DNA of 64,000 nucleotides from Pararge aegeria (lineage: Eukaryota; Arthropoda; Insecta; Lepidoptera; Nymphalidae), in contig NC_053191.1 in assembly GCF_905163445.1 (NCBI RefSeq), forward strand, positions 6,510,001 through 6,574,000, read 5' to 3'. Of this stretch, positions 21,907-33,741 are shown piece after piece. Numbering within the stretch: position 1 is the stretch's first letter; the number at the start of each line of letters is the position of its first letter. The notes under the pieces were generated by a model. That model was not told the origin of the DNA, searched no databases, and was given only the letters and a program-made list of their open reading frames with translations. A program made the position numbers and the translations under genes.

Positions 21907-22320
21907 GTATGGAGGGTAGAGGTAAGGAGAGTCATCTTATGTGGGAGAAAAGTTGAAAAAGTGTCCAGTGTATGCGCTAAATAACAGTTCAAAAATCCTC
22001 CACAATGGTGGTTGCACAGGGTATGGTATGAATGTAACAATCGTAGATGAATTGAAGTATGCCGAGTTAAAAAATTTAATGTCATTATCGACTAAAGTAG
22101 TTAATTATTGAGAATTTCAACAACTTACGTTGTACAAAATATTGTGGTAAATATAACCATACTTCCTTGTTTATTTTTCAAGCCTACTCTAACAATATTT
22201 ATATTTGGCGCTTCTTTTAAGAGTTACCCTGACGCAAATGTGGCGCTATCCTAATTTAATACATTTTGACGACACTTTTTCATATACACAGATGACTCTC
22301 CTTACCTCTACCCTCCATAC
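21907..22320. mobile_element. Second TIR element with perfect 31-bp ends
   Basis: Bases 21,907-21,937 (GTATGGAGGGTAGAGGTAAG...) are the exact reverse complement of 22,290-22,320. It abuts the right end of the previous TIR element. It has no coding capacity: a 414-bp MITE-like element or an inverted duplication. Confidence 0.75.
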
Positions 22321-22963
22321 CTAGGCCCAACCCAAACGATGCACAGAGTATGTGAAGTATAATAGAGCTTGTTTTGGCACTACGAAAAGCCATAAATCAA
22401 AAGAAGAAGAAGTATAATAGAGCTCAGTGAAGTGAATCTTGTATAATCTAAAAACAATGATAATACGAGATAATTATGAAATCAATAATATTATATTATA
22501 CAATATACATTAAATCTATAGATATTATTCTCTTTTACCTTTAAATTCTCTTGTTCTTAGCACTTTACAGCACGGCGTAGACAGAGAAGTACGCAGCACG
22601 GACTATCTCAGAATGCTGTGTTTATATCCTCTTAGAGTTCAGATTTAGATCATAGAGACAGGTTAAGGGTCTGTAGCCGTGCACCTCCGAGTCCGTGCAG
22701 CGTGCAAGGGTGCACTAATCAGCTGATTGATTTGACCTTGATATTGAAGTTTGTAGTGAAGACAGGAGTGCTAAGAATATGTCCCTACGTACACCAAAAA
22801 CAACGTATATATTTTGTTCAAATATTACATAAATCAAATTTTAGCACGTCTGTGCAATGTAGTGTGTAGCGTAACTTTGAGTGTAATAGCGAAATTTTAA
22901 CTAAGTCGTGCAACATAGCTTTCTTGAGCACTAGAACTGTTCTGACGCTATTTATTGGTTATA
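22321..22963. other. Region upstream of HSCB
   Basis: It contains a block TACGAAAAGCCATAAATCAA at 22,381 that recurs at 33,090 next to the second TIR element. The rest should hold the HSCB promoter and 5' UTR. No clear TATA or initiator was picked out. Confidence 0.35.
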
Positions 22964-24386
22964 ATGAGTTTTACGAGATTTATTTGGAATCTCGGATCAA
23001 AAAACAATTTTGTAACCCATATAAGACATGTTTCTTGTTGGTCGTGCGGAAAAAATAACTCAAGTTTGCTCTCTAACCTTTTTTGTTCGCACTGCAAAGC
23101 ATTGCAGAAGCCTGACAAATCGGAAAATTATTTTAGAATTCTTGGTGTAAAGGAAACGTACGATATAGATGATACTGAATTAGCTAAGAAGTATAAAGAT
23201 TTGCAGAAATATTTACATCCAGACAAATATGCAAATAGGTTTGTTCTGATTTAGTTTAAAGTTTGTTAAATTTATTAATACTAGGTATTTTGTCCCTACT
23301 TAAGTCTAATCTGCTTTTGTAAGAAACCAACCCAGTAGGAAAATCCTGAGAAAAGGTTGACTCAAAACAAGAACAATGTTTGACGGCCGATTGGCGCAGT
23401 TTGCAGCGATCCTGCTTTCTGAGTCCAAGGCCGTGGGTTCGATTCCCACAACTGGAAAATGTTCGTGTGATGAGCATGAATGTTTTTCAGTGTCTGGGTG
23501 TTTATATGTATATTCTAAGTATTTATGTATTTTATTTATAAAAATATTCAACAGTCATCTTAGTACCCATAACACAAGCTACGCTTACTTTGGGGCAAGA
23601 TGGCGATGTGTGTTTTGTCGTAATATATATTTATTTATTTATAGAATATGGCATTACTAATGCATTATATGCCCTTTAATGTTAATATAATTAGATTTAT
23701 AATTTTTTATTTTAATAAAATCAATTCTTTCTTACAGGCGTCAAGAAGAACAAGAAATATCTGCTCAATATTCAACAATAGTAAATGATGCATATAAAAC
23801 TTTATTAGAGCCACTGGCAAGAGGTATGTAAAGAAACCATAATTAATACCTTCTATGTCAGCCAAATAACGTATTAGCCCATCCTTATTCATATTATATT
23901 ATGCCTAGGCTAAGCCTAAAAATTTTGGTTGTCCTGAACCCCTTAGACCTCACCTTAGTCCTGCATAAATTAGGATGATATAGATATGACATATTTTGGC
24001 AATTTTAGCTTAGCATTAGAATGACATATTTAATTTTTTTAATCCTATAAAAATATGTTATTACATGAGAATACTATATTTTAGGTGTCTATATGCTGCG
24101 TCTAAGAGGAAAGGAAATACCCGAAAACACAGAAGCTGATCAAGAATTTTTAATGACAATTATGGAAAAGAATGAGGAAGTTGAGGAAGCTAGAACAGAA
24201 GAAGACATATTGAAGCTAAATAGGGAAAATAAAGCGGTCATAAAGGATTTACAAAAGAAATTGTCTATAGCTTTCTTTGACGGAGATCTCAAGAGAGTGA
24301 CAAAATTACTGACTTATATGAAGTATTATACAAGTATTGATAGCCAAATACAAGCAGCTATTAGAAATAAAGGAATTATTAGGTGA
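22964..24386 (+). CDS. HSCB: Fe-S cluster co-chaperone HSCB (Hsc20, J-type), 3 exons
   Basis: HSCB is the mitochondrial J-domain co-chaperone that hands nascent iron-sulfur clusters from the ISCU scaffold to the HSPA9 chaperone. Exons: 22,964-23,238, 23,738-23,823 and 24,085-24,386 (220 residues), joined at AG/GTTTGT, TTACAG/G, G/GTATGT and TTTTAG/GT in phase. An N-terminal presequence-like stretch precedes the metazoan zinc-binding pair CWSC (25-28) and CSHC (41-44). The J domain follows (NYFRILGV from 55) with the HPD motif at 85-87, in HPDKYANR. The C-terminal helical, ISCU-binding domain runs from about 130 (ENTEADQEFLMTIMEKNEEV). The ATG at 22,964 (ATGAGTTTTACG) is preferred over an in-frame TTG nine bases upstream. 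Intron 1 carries a SINE-A copy. All catalytic and metal-binding residues expected are present. Confidence 0.94.
23382..23641 (+). mobile_element. SINE-A copy in HSCB intron 1
   Basis: A box GATTGGCGCAGTTTGCAG, B box GGTTCGATTCCC, the AACACAAGCTACGCTTACTT block at 23,570, and a TATTTATTTAT tail. Same strand as the gene, well clear of the splice sites. Confidence 0.92.
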
Positions 24387-24692
24387 TCTGCTTTATTTAA
24401 AATTGTAACATTTGATTTGTTCTAGTTTTTTTGTAAATAGATATTTTTTTGAATTATAAAGATTTATTGTTGTTAAAGGTAATTTTTTTATTGTTGTTAA
24501 AGACTTTATTATAGTAAGTTTTTTCTCAAAAAAAAAATACAATTTCACTGAATGAAAATATTTAATACTTATTTATTTGAGGGATTGCTCTAAGAACTAC
24601 TTAAATTACAGTCTGCTACATTTTGCAGTGTGCAACATTAGTTTATGAAATAAATGGTAACCAATAAGTTGATGGTGGGTTATATGATATTT

Positions 24693-24955
24693 GACGGCCG
24701 ACTGGCGCAGTGGGCAGCAACCCTGCTTTCTGAGTCCAAGGCCGTGGGTTCGATTCCCACAACTGGAAAATATTTATGTGATGAACATGAATGTTTTTCA
24801 GTGTCTGGGTGTTTATCTACATATTGTAAGTATTTATGTATATTATTTATAGATATATTCATCAGTCATCTTAGTACCCATAACACAAGCTACGCTTACT
24901 TTGGGGCTAGATGGCGATGTGTGTATTGTCGTAGTATATTTATTTATTTATTATT
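24693..24955 (+). mobile_element. SINE-A copy
   Basis: Full-length copy about 300 bp downstream of HSCB, with intact A and B boxes and a (TATT)n tail. Very similar to the copy in HSCB intron 1. Confidence 0.92.
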
Positions 24956-26452
24956 ATATTCGGGGCAGTAGGAGAACGCGCTATGTTAGCGAAGTTTGTA
25001 ATGATCAATGCGTTTTGCATTGCACTTACATTTCATATAATTTTCTATGTTTACATACATAGAACTTGCAGTAATTACAAATAACGAGCCATTGCAATTT
25101 TAATCTAATAAAAACTAATTATTGCATGTTTTACATTGAAGAAAGAAATTAGTTTTCTTAGTATAATAAGAAATTATATTTAACCACAGAATATAAAATT
25201 AAAGCACTATAAACAATGATTTTGTACTCGAAATAACGTCTGTTAGAAAACTGCCCCTTTCACTTATCGCGTGCGGTACCTAAGCTTTTATTAACTACTA
25301 GCTGTCGCCCACGTTCTTCGTCTGCATTTTTTTTTTTTTTTTTACAGATCCCGTGACAACGGTTTGTATTCCTGGGATAAAAAGTAGCCTATGCTACGCT
25401 CCGCGTTTTCAGCTAACTCTATGCCAAAAATAAGTACATTGTTTGCGTAGTTAGAGGGTAAAGGAAGGAAAAACCAACAAACACATTTTCGCAGTTTTAA
25501 TATTACTAGGTAAGGATGGAGTAGTATAACGGTACTATCTATCCTTGTTAGCCGTTAGTTTTAACTGGTGCTAGAAGTTTGTGTATTGGCCAGCGATTTT
25601 TTTTTATTCACTACATGTTAGCGATTGACTCCAATTTCACTTGATGGTAAGTGATGATCTAAAATGGTAGTGGAATAACCTGTTAGAGGTACCTTTTGAT
25701 CTTTAAATTCATCAGCGAATAAGAAAACTATAAAAACGACAAAGACCGTTTATTTTTTTTCAAACATATAATAAATAAATCATGCTATATTAGGCTCCAA
25801 CGATTTTCATGAATTTTTTTTTTCATATACAGGGGGGTTTCGGGGGCGATAAATCGATCTAGCTAGGATTAATTTTTAGAAAATGTCATTTTATTCGTGT
25901 TTTCCGGTAATAACCGATTTGGTGCAGACGAAGTTGCACGGGTTAGCTAGTATTATTAGATACATAAAGGAAAGATCGTTTTAAATATATAAAAAAAATA
26001 AATGCGAAAGAACATTCTTACTGAATATCACTTTTTATTTAGTCACTTTTTATTTATTCCAACCAGCGAACGATAAAAATACCGATCGCTGATTGCGACA
26101 TATTTGATTATCTTCTATTTTTAAAACATACTTTCCACTAAAAAGTAATGAAAATTTATTTTTAAGACAGAAAAAGTCTACATGACGTACCTACGTACCT
26201 AAAATCAAACGGTTAGATCGCGCATACTTTTAGTACGAAATAGACATGTAGCTGGCTTACTGGGGTAAGTCGTTCTAAGAATCTAATTTTCTAAGAACAA
26301 TTAATCATATTACATAGACAAGCCTGAGAGGCATAGGTAAAGACAAAAACCAGTTAATTATACTGAGCAGTATCATAACCTACTAACGTTATATAATTTC
26401 CGAGACTAACTACATTTATGGTTCCTTGGTCAAACGTTGTGTGTGTTCTTTT
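24956..26452. other. Intergenic with two dispersed element fragments
   Basis: About 25,300-25,510 starts CTAGCTGTCGCCCACGTTCT and includes GATAAAAAGTAGCCTATG, a common lepidopteran repeat also found near 36,690. About 25,790-25,952 is the reverse copy of the element at 17,815. No gene is seen. Confidence 0.5.
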
Positions 26453-26743
26453 GACAGCCGGTTGACGCAGTGGGCAGCGACCGTTTCTGAGTCCAAGGTC
26501 GTGGGTTCGATTCCCACAACTGGAAAATGTTTGTGTGATGAACATGGAAGTTTTTCGGTATCTGGATGTTTATCTATACGTATATTTTAATATATATAAT
26601 GTGTATATTATAAGTATTTATGTGTATTATATTCATAAAAATATTCATCAGCTATCTTAGTACCCATAAAACAAGCTTCGCTTACTTTGGGGCTAGATGG
26701 CGATGTGTGTATGGTAGTAGTATATTTATTTACTTATTTATGT
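26453..26743 (+). mobile_element. SINE-A copy, diverged
   Basis: Head GACAGCCGGTTGACGCAGTG, B box GGTTCGATTCCC, and an expanded TA-rich middle near 26,580-26,610. The rest follows the family. Confidence 0.88.
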
Positions 26744-28956
26744 CCGTGTTTCTAGCAATGGTATTAAAAAAAATAAAAATAAAAAATCTTAATATATAGA
26801 CAAGCCTGATTATAGACAAAAATAAAAGTTAAATAATTTCCGAGACTTACTACATTTATGGTTCCTCGGTCCAACGAAAAACCCTTTTTTTGGCATGTAC
26901 GTATTTCTAGCAACGGTATTTAAAAAAACTAATTAAAGCGGCTACCGGAGGCTTGGTGTCAGCTTTTCAATACTCGAGAACGACTCTACGATAACAAATC
27001 TCGCACTAAGCGTAGAGGGCTCTGGGAGTTTGCATTTCAATAACAAACAGCATTCAACAAACAAATTCGACCGCACTTTCTATTAAAAAGTTGCACAGCA
27101 CAAATTCTGTAGTTTGACTCAAATTTGAAAAAAACTCAGTTCTGTAGTTTGTCTTCATGACCTAAGTAATGACCTCGTTAATAGCCTTGAGAAATTTAGT
27201 CGCAATGCACTGGAAGTCAAATTCCGTACGCGGCAAAAAATTTTTTTCTAAGCATGGCTATGGGCGCGTGTCATTTTTCTCCCCGCGAAAAGAATAAAAT
27301 TTAATCTTCCTAGCACTAGTAGAAATAGTAAATATACAGTAAATAATACACGTGGAATAATAATAATCCGGTAAACTTCTTACGTTACTCAGGGGCACCT
27401 TCATTTTATCCCTTGTCAGCTGTCAGGGGGGACCTATTATAATCGGGGGTTATAATATTTGTCTAGCCGTACTAGCTTTAAAGTTGTGTGTAAAAGACGA
27501 ATTCCAGGAAGGAAGTCGCTCGCGAGTCCCGCCGATTGTGACAACAAATCGCACACTATTTTTGGGTTGCAAGAGACTGTACCTACTTATAGAGTGGAAG
27601 GTTCCTTGAGATCCAAGGGTTCACTGATGGTAACTACGTGGTAACCTAGTCCTACAAGCTGCCGCCCAGAGAAGCAGGTGCTAGGTCTCATATTCTGGCA
27701 TTTACACTGGTAACCACACCCATCAGGCTGAAACGCAACCATGCCGCTTGGCGGCAGAAATATATATGGCGGTAGCACTTCCCCGTTCGAGCTCTCAATG
27801 AAGCTTTACTACGACTTAATTTAAGATTTCTAAAGGTTGAAATTAATTATAAAACATTCCAGTCATTTGATGGATCGCAACTACGGACCCAGAGAGCAAT
27901 TTGGTTTGACCTTACCTTCGCATGCATAGTTAATTTTGCCTGCATACCATCGTTTGCAGAGTATGTGGTTATTTTTCGAAGTCCGATTTATTACCGAAAG
28001 AAACAATTTACTTTTACGTAATAAATGATAAAATATCTAATACAGCTAACTTAATGAAATTCCTGAACAAAATATAAGTATTTATTATTGTAATGCTAGT
28101 ACAGTAAACCACTTAAACATGATTGATGTTCTTAATATTCTTCAACCTCTAGATATGCACTTATTCACAATTTAGATGATATAGGTACATGTAGCTCAAT
28201 TGATGATTCTTGATACTTTAAGCGTAATGAACCAACAATGTTAATCTCCTAAGCACCAGCCTTCTCTTTCATAAGATAACATTTTTGGAATTTAAATCCA
28301 CGCAATTGAATACTATATACACTAATAACTAATTACATTACAATACGTAAGTATTGTATTTAAACTGCCAATTTTCTATGTTGAACTTTATACTCTATGT
28401 AAATATATTATGAAAATCAAAACGGCGCCATAAGAGTCAGTCTCAGGTTCGTTTTTTTTTATTTTTTTTTATATATAACAGAGAAATAGATTGAATCTCA
28501 CATAAACTCCCAAACCGTTACTTAATTTACTTAGGGGGAAAAAAATTCGTATTTAACTTATAAATTTAATACTTAATTTAAAAAGATAATTTTTCTTTAA
28601 AAACATATCCACCCTTATCATTATTTTCCTCGGCATCACTGTTTGTTGTTCAATAGCTTGTTTTTTTTTAAATTTTTAACAATTTTTAAAGTGGTAGCAA
28701 AAAATCCTAAATTCTAACGTATGGTACCTATAACTAAGATCGCAAAAAGATCAAAATGTTTAGATCGCACTATACCATGAGCTTCCCATAACAGTTACAA
28801 GAGTTTACGCCTTATGGTGGCCTGGCTAGAGGCTATCAACAAGAAAGTAAGATAGGTATTTCGATTCATCAGTAGTAATGCTTGGTCAGTACCAATATCA
28901 CTTTCAGACAGTATGCACATTTTGCAATTGCTAGCCAAATTTTAAAAATAAGGAAA
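26744..28956. other. Intergenic, no supported gene
   Basis: Blocks at 26,800-26,890 partly duplicate 26,310-26,430 (CCGAGACTTACTACATTTATG against CCGAGACTAACTACATTTATG). About 27,690-27,800 is the dispersed repeat also at 2,620. The segment 27,460-27,660 is less AT-rich, but no family was recognised. The protease promoter should lie in the last few hundred bases. Confidence 0.4.
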
Positions 28957-31760
28957 ATGAGTGTCAATCCTGGAATATTGTTTTTCTTATTATGTTATTT
29001 TAATGGTAAGTGTTTTGATTATTATGGAGCGATTCAAATTACGAATAAAACCCACGGATTGTTGATACGGCATTCCTCTTTTTTAATGTTGTGTTTTTTT
29101 TAGTGAATGCTCAATATCCATTCTCGCGCGTACTAAACGGATCGCCTACAACAATAAAACAGTATCCTATTTTAGCCCAACTGTTGTTGGACGCATGGGG
29201 CAACCAACAGTTCGTTCAACACTGTGCTGGTGTCATACTAACGTCTCGGCATTTGATATCTGCAGCACATTGTTTTCAGTACAATCGAGATACGGGAAGA
29301 AAGTGAGTTCGCAATTTTATTAAATTTTGAATTAGGACATTAACTATTCACCGAGGAAAGAAAATATCCGATTATTAACGAAAATGTAGTAGTAACAGTT
29401 ATGTTTTGCACAGAAATAGATTGACATAGCCTATTTTTATCCTGAATTTTTTTTTATGGTATATAATAATAAAAAAAAGCCATTTAATTCTACTACCATT
29501 TGAATTAAGAATAATATATTCAATTCACTCACATAATTAAACTACATAATATAAATAAAATTATAAATATTTTAACACATTACATATTTTATTTCGTTAT
29601 ATTATTTTAATATCCTGTGTTAATTCTTATGCGTTGTTACTATGGTATGAATATTATATAATTATTAAGATTTAATAGCGTTGCAGTGTGTGGTTGCAAG
29701 CTTTTTTATCGATTACTATAGAAACGTCCTATTATAGTATAAAGGGCTACCTTTTTACTATAATAAGACTTTTCTATAAGCTTACGTTTAATACAAACTT
29801 TGAACTTTTTAAGAGACATCTCCAAGATGTCAATGGGTAGTTTATTTTAGAATTGTATGCAAATTCCTTTAAACGAATTATGACGTCTATTCCTCACGAT
29901 GCCTCCTTCACCGATATACATTGTGAGGAATAGACGTCACCGTTAAAGCAAGTTATATTTTAATTGCTCAAAACGCACATAACTTATGAAAGTTACAGGT
30001 GCGAACAAAACTCGGCCCCTCGAAGGTGTAGCCGAAGTTGTTACCACTAAGCTATCGCCGCTGTAGATACAATACAATGAAATAAATACTTATGATATCT
30101 ACCTACCTACTATAGGTATCATTGTTTCACTGCTGTTCTATATTTAATTTCTTCTATATATTTAATTATTAGTATTCTGTTATATATTTAATGTTTCATT
30201 TACTACATAATTAAAGTAATGAATTTAGAATACTAATAGACTGATTATCGATTTTGTACCTACAATTGAATAAATTAAATAACTGGAATGAGCCCGCAGA
30301 CTTTGACAACGCTAACTTCAGGGTGTCGGTTTTTCGTGACGGTGTGCGCGCATCGTAAAAATGTATCTTCATAATTTTTCCCTAACGCGCCATAAGAAGT
30401 TTAACTTCATAAAGAACCTACCTATGAAGTCTACGTAAGAAAATAATATTTGCTTTTTTCAGTTATTCGATACCGCAGTATTGGAAAGTTCGTGTCGGTT
30501 CAACCTACCGTACCAAAGGAGGAGTTTTGCACAAGATAAAATCCATCATTCCACACTATGGATTTGATAAACTCTACTATACGAATGACATAGCCGTAGT
30601 GGTAGTAGCTAAAAAGTTTTCTATAGGCAATTTAGTAAGACAGGGCACGATCATTAAACCAGCCAGTGAACTCGTACCCAATTCTGTTTGCACATTAGCT
30701 GGATGGGGTTCTACTGAGGTACGTACCTATTTAATGTATTTAATGAACGATTTTACGCAATTCCTACTAATTTTATAATTGCGTCTGGATGTTTGTTACT
30801 CTTTAGAACTACTAAATAACCCTCAGAAAAGAATGATATTTCACATCTGCTAAGCGGTGCAAATCAACCCAGAGTATTAGAACGTCTAATTTAAATACCT
30901 AGGTATCTCAGTGATATAGCCATATATTGATAAGGCAGCCTTTTCACCCTTTTTTTGATGCTGGGAAATGCGTTTATTCACGGTATGTAGGACTCACCGA
31001 TTTAAAGGCAGCCAGAATACCCACTAAAACACAGCAATGTTCCGACTCGTCGCCTGGTTACTGGGTCACAGAAACACTTGCGCAATCGTCCAAAAGCAGA
31101 CCCTCCACAAGGACACCTTTTCGAGGTCCCCTTACTCCATCAGTGACATTCCAGGAACATTCGGTACGCCTCCCAACTCGAGGACGTTTTTCGACGGGCG
31201 ACCGATGGCTCAAATCTATTGCCTGGGTCTCCTCGTAAGGGTGGCTGGTGGCATTCGTGCGCACATCACCTAAGATCCGCTACTACTTCGGCCTCCCGCT
31301 GCCGTACGGCTGCCTCCTTTGCGTCATTACCTCTTTCCAGGAAGCGACGTGAACAATGGTGGGCAACAAGAGTTCGGAGCCTTTGCACCCTAGCACATTT
31401 TATTTGTTTCCTTCTAATTCTATATATCTATCTTAAATTTCTCAATTTCAGAAGGACGGTCCGCAACCTGATCAACTTCAGCATACTATGATGTCCATAA
31501 TTAATCAAGGATACTGCAAATCACAATATCAAACTATCGGAGCTATTATAGCTGATTCGATGTTATGTGCAGGTCGGATGGACATAGACGGTGTTGACGG
31601 GTGCTTCGGTGATTCAGGAGGGCCCTTAATTTATAAAGGCGTTGTGGTTGGCCTCGTGTCATTTGGATATGCCTGTGGACTAAAGTTATATCCTGGAGTT
31701 TATACAAAAGTATCACATTATACAGATTGGATAGTAAAAACAATATCTAGTAATAAATGA
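28957..31760 (+). CDS. Secreted trypsin-like serine protease, 4 exons
   Basis: S1-family endopeptidase, predicted to be secreted as a zymogen. Exons: 28,957-29,005, 29,104-29,302, 30,463-30,718 and 31,452-31,760, all GT-AG and in phase, giving 270 residues. A hydrophobic signal peptide (ILFFLLCYF) is followed by a short propeptide and the activation site SR/VLNG (cut after Arg25, in place of the usual IVGG). The catalytic triad is His72 (SAAHC), Asp125 (NDIAVV) and Ser223 (GDSGGP). Asp217, six residues before the serine, together with Gly240 and the PGVY turn, predicts cleavage after Arg or Lys. N-terminal TTIKQYP and terminal GVYTKVSHYTDWI resemble lepidopteran midgut or fat-body trypsins. 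It might be digestive or immune; the sequence does not decide. Intron 2 contains a SINE-B remnant and intron 3 a GC-rich foreign block. Confidence 0.94.
29893..30064 (-). mobile_element. SINE-B fragment with fold-back insertion
   Basis: In protease intron 2. Reverse SINE-B with CTCACGATG, CCTTCACCG and the ATTTTAATTGCTCAAAACGC block. An extra segment of about 28 bases near 29,916-29,943 contains an inverted copy of 29,882-29,897. Confidence 0.7.
31010..31400. other. GC-rich foreign block in protease intron 3
   Basis: About 390 bp of GC-rich sequence in an AT-rich intron, open in several frames but matching no family I recognise. It ends just before the intron's final AT-rich stretch. Probably a fragment of an unidentified mobile element. 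Confidence 0.4.
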
Positions 31761-31865
31761 TCTATTTAAGCCTGAAATTAATTCAGCAAAAAAGGGGTAT
31801 AGGGTATATAAGGTTTATAGCCCGGTTCTTGATTCCTACTCACAAAAATCTAAATGGTTAACTAA

Positions 31866-31871
31866 AATAAA
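31866..31871 (+). promoter_or_regulatory. Candidate poly(A) signal of the protease
   Basis: AATAAA 106 bp after the stop codon. A second AATAAA occurs at about 32,043. Confidence 0.5.
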
Positions 31872-32168
31872 CTGTAATAGAACAAATTAAGATAATAGCT
31901 TACATATATCATATGTTAGATAGGTACTATTGTAAGCCAATGGTTGGAACTATAGGTACCTACTTCGTGTATGTACCTACCTAAAATACACAAATATAAC
32001 TATGTACCGACACACCTAAATATTTTTCATTTAAATTGGCGAAATAAAAATAATTATATTTTATACTAATAGTTATATATTTTAATAAAATGATAATTGA
32101 TATTCCTAAGTCCTTCGCTTTGTTTTATTGAAATTAAAATGATTGCAACCGTCTACAGTCGTAAAAAT

Positions 32169-33027
32169 GTAATAGGCCCGTTTTGACATTTGTGCAAGAC
32201 CATGGAATGTAACTTGGAACGAAACTGAAAGAAACAATAAAATAAAAATCAATTACATACGGTGTTTTAAAAAATACGTAAATTTTTTTGGGACGTTAAA
32301 TAATATGAAAGAATATATCGCGAGTATTCTTTTTTCGCTTACTTTATAGTAGCATGCAATTTATAATTGTTGCGAAACGTTCCGAAAACTGTAACGTTCT
32401 CAGTCTTTTTTTTTATACAAGAGCTGTAACCATTTTTTTACTGAATATCGAAATTAAATAATGTGTAGTTATCTTTACTGCAAAGAATGAGCTTGGTTCT
32501 CAAAATGGGTTCTAAATAATGAGTCTGAGACGATGTATCTGACCAAGCGGCACATGACTGAAGCGTCCCCGCGCGCACTGCGCAGATTTTCGTTCCTCAT
32601 CTTGTAAAGTTTACTGTGCGCTCGTTTAAGTTTGATATATATTGTTTACTATTACGTTAACTATGTCTCTTCTATTTTGGACATTAATTTAAACATAGTG
32701 ATTTGACTCGATTTTTGTGTTTGTTGTTATATAGTACTAACTCTGTTTCAACATGTTGAAAAGTGGACGTATAATCAATAGCCAGTCACGCGTATTGGTT
32801 GTGAAGTTAAAGGAATACTTTGAACGAACGAACACTTTACAATATATAATAATATCAATCAAGTACTGATACAAACTTTACAATACATAATACTTTATAT
32901 ACACTTTACAATACATAATAATATCAATCAAGTACTTGAATTGATTTATCGTGAGTATCGAGTCCCGAGTCTTATGATTCCATAACTAGTTACGTCGCGA
33001 TGACAAATGTCAAAACGGGCCTATTAC
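32169..33027. mobile_element. TIR element, copy 2 (non-autonomous)
   Basis: Same element as 21,072-21,884, in the same orientation, with the same terminal inverted repeats: GTAATAGGCCCGTTTTGACA at the left, inverse ending CGGGCCTATTAC at 33,027. It is about 46 bp longer, because of a small internal tandem duplication around 32,845-32,935 (TTTACAATACATAATA units). Confidence 0.88.
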
Positions 33028-33149
33028 TTTTTTACTACTATAGTCTCAATCAAAAGTCATGTCACAAAGTCATTGTGCTGTTTTGGTACTACGAAAAGCC
33101 ATAAATCAAAAGAAGAAGAAAAGTCATGTAATAATATCTGTCAACCACC

Positions 33150-33410
33150 TTGGCGCTGGTGATCATGATGGTCGCTGTGGTTTTAAAAAAGTGGTAGACC
33201 GAGTTCGATCCTCGATAGCACTGTGGTAAGGCAGCTTTAGCCGTGGCTAGTTACTATTAGTAATAGGTAAAGATCATAACGCGATTTCGCGTCTCGATAC
33301 GGTGCCGCGTAGACTAAAAGTTTGGGTTTAGTATATAAGGTAAACCTGCTAACATGTAATACTGCATCACCACTTACCGACAGATGAAATTGCAGACAAG
33401 GTCTATCTAT
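33150..33410 (+). mobile_element. SINE-C-like copy, plus orientation
   Basis: GAGTTCGATCCTCGATAGCA at 33,201 is a B-box-like block. The later GCATCACCACTTACC and TTGCAGACAAGG parts match the other end of SINE-C copies. Diverged. Confidence 0.45.
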
Positions 33411-33741
33411 TTTCAGTCTCGAACAATTAATTTTTCCTCACCGTGGTTTCCGGTTTGTTCTTAGTTCTTCCTATATTTTTGGTCTTAATTTCAGCATATT
33501 TTATAGGCATATTTTAAACTGAAGATATGGCTGTACGATGATATACCTGCCATTAAAAAAAAGAATCGTCTGTTACGTCACAGAGTTCTGAAACCTATTG
33601 TCCCATCTATGACATCTGACATTTCACACATTTCCCTACGACGAATGGTGCAATAATTTGTGCAAGAATTTTTCGAAATTTTCACAAAAAAAAATTAAAC
33701 GTTGGTTGGAATATTACAATTTTATATCTGTTTCGGATATA

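Noticed and set aside
22955..22963. In-frame TTG start nine bases before the HSCB ATG
   Set aside because: TTG is not a usual animal start; the ATG at 22,964 gives a normal presequence.
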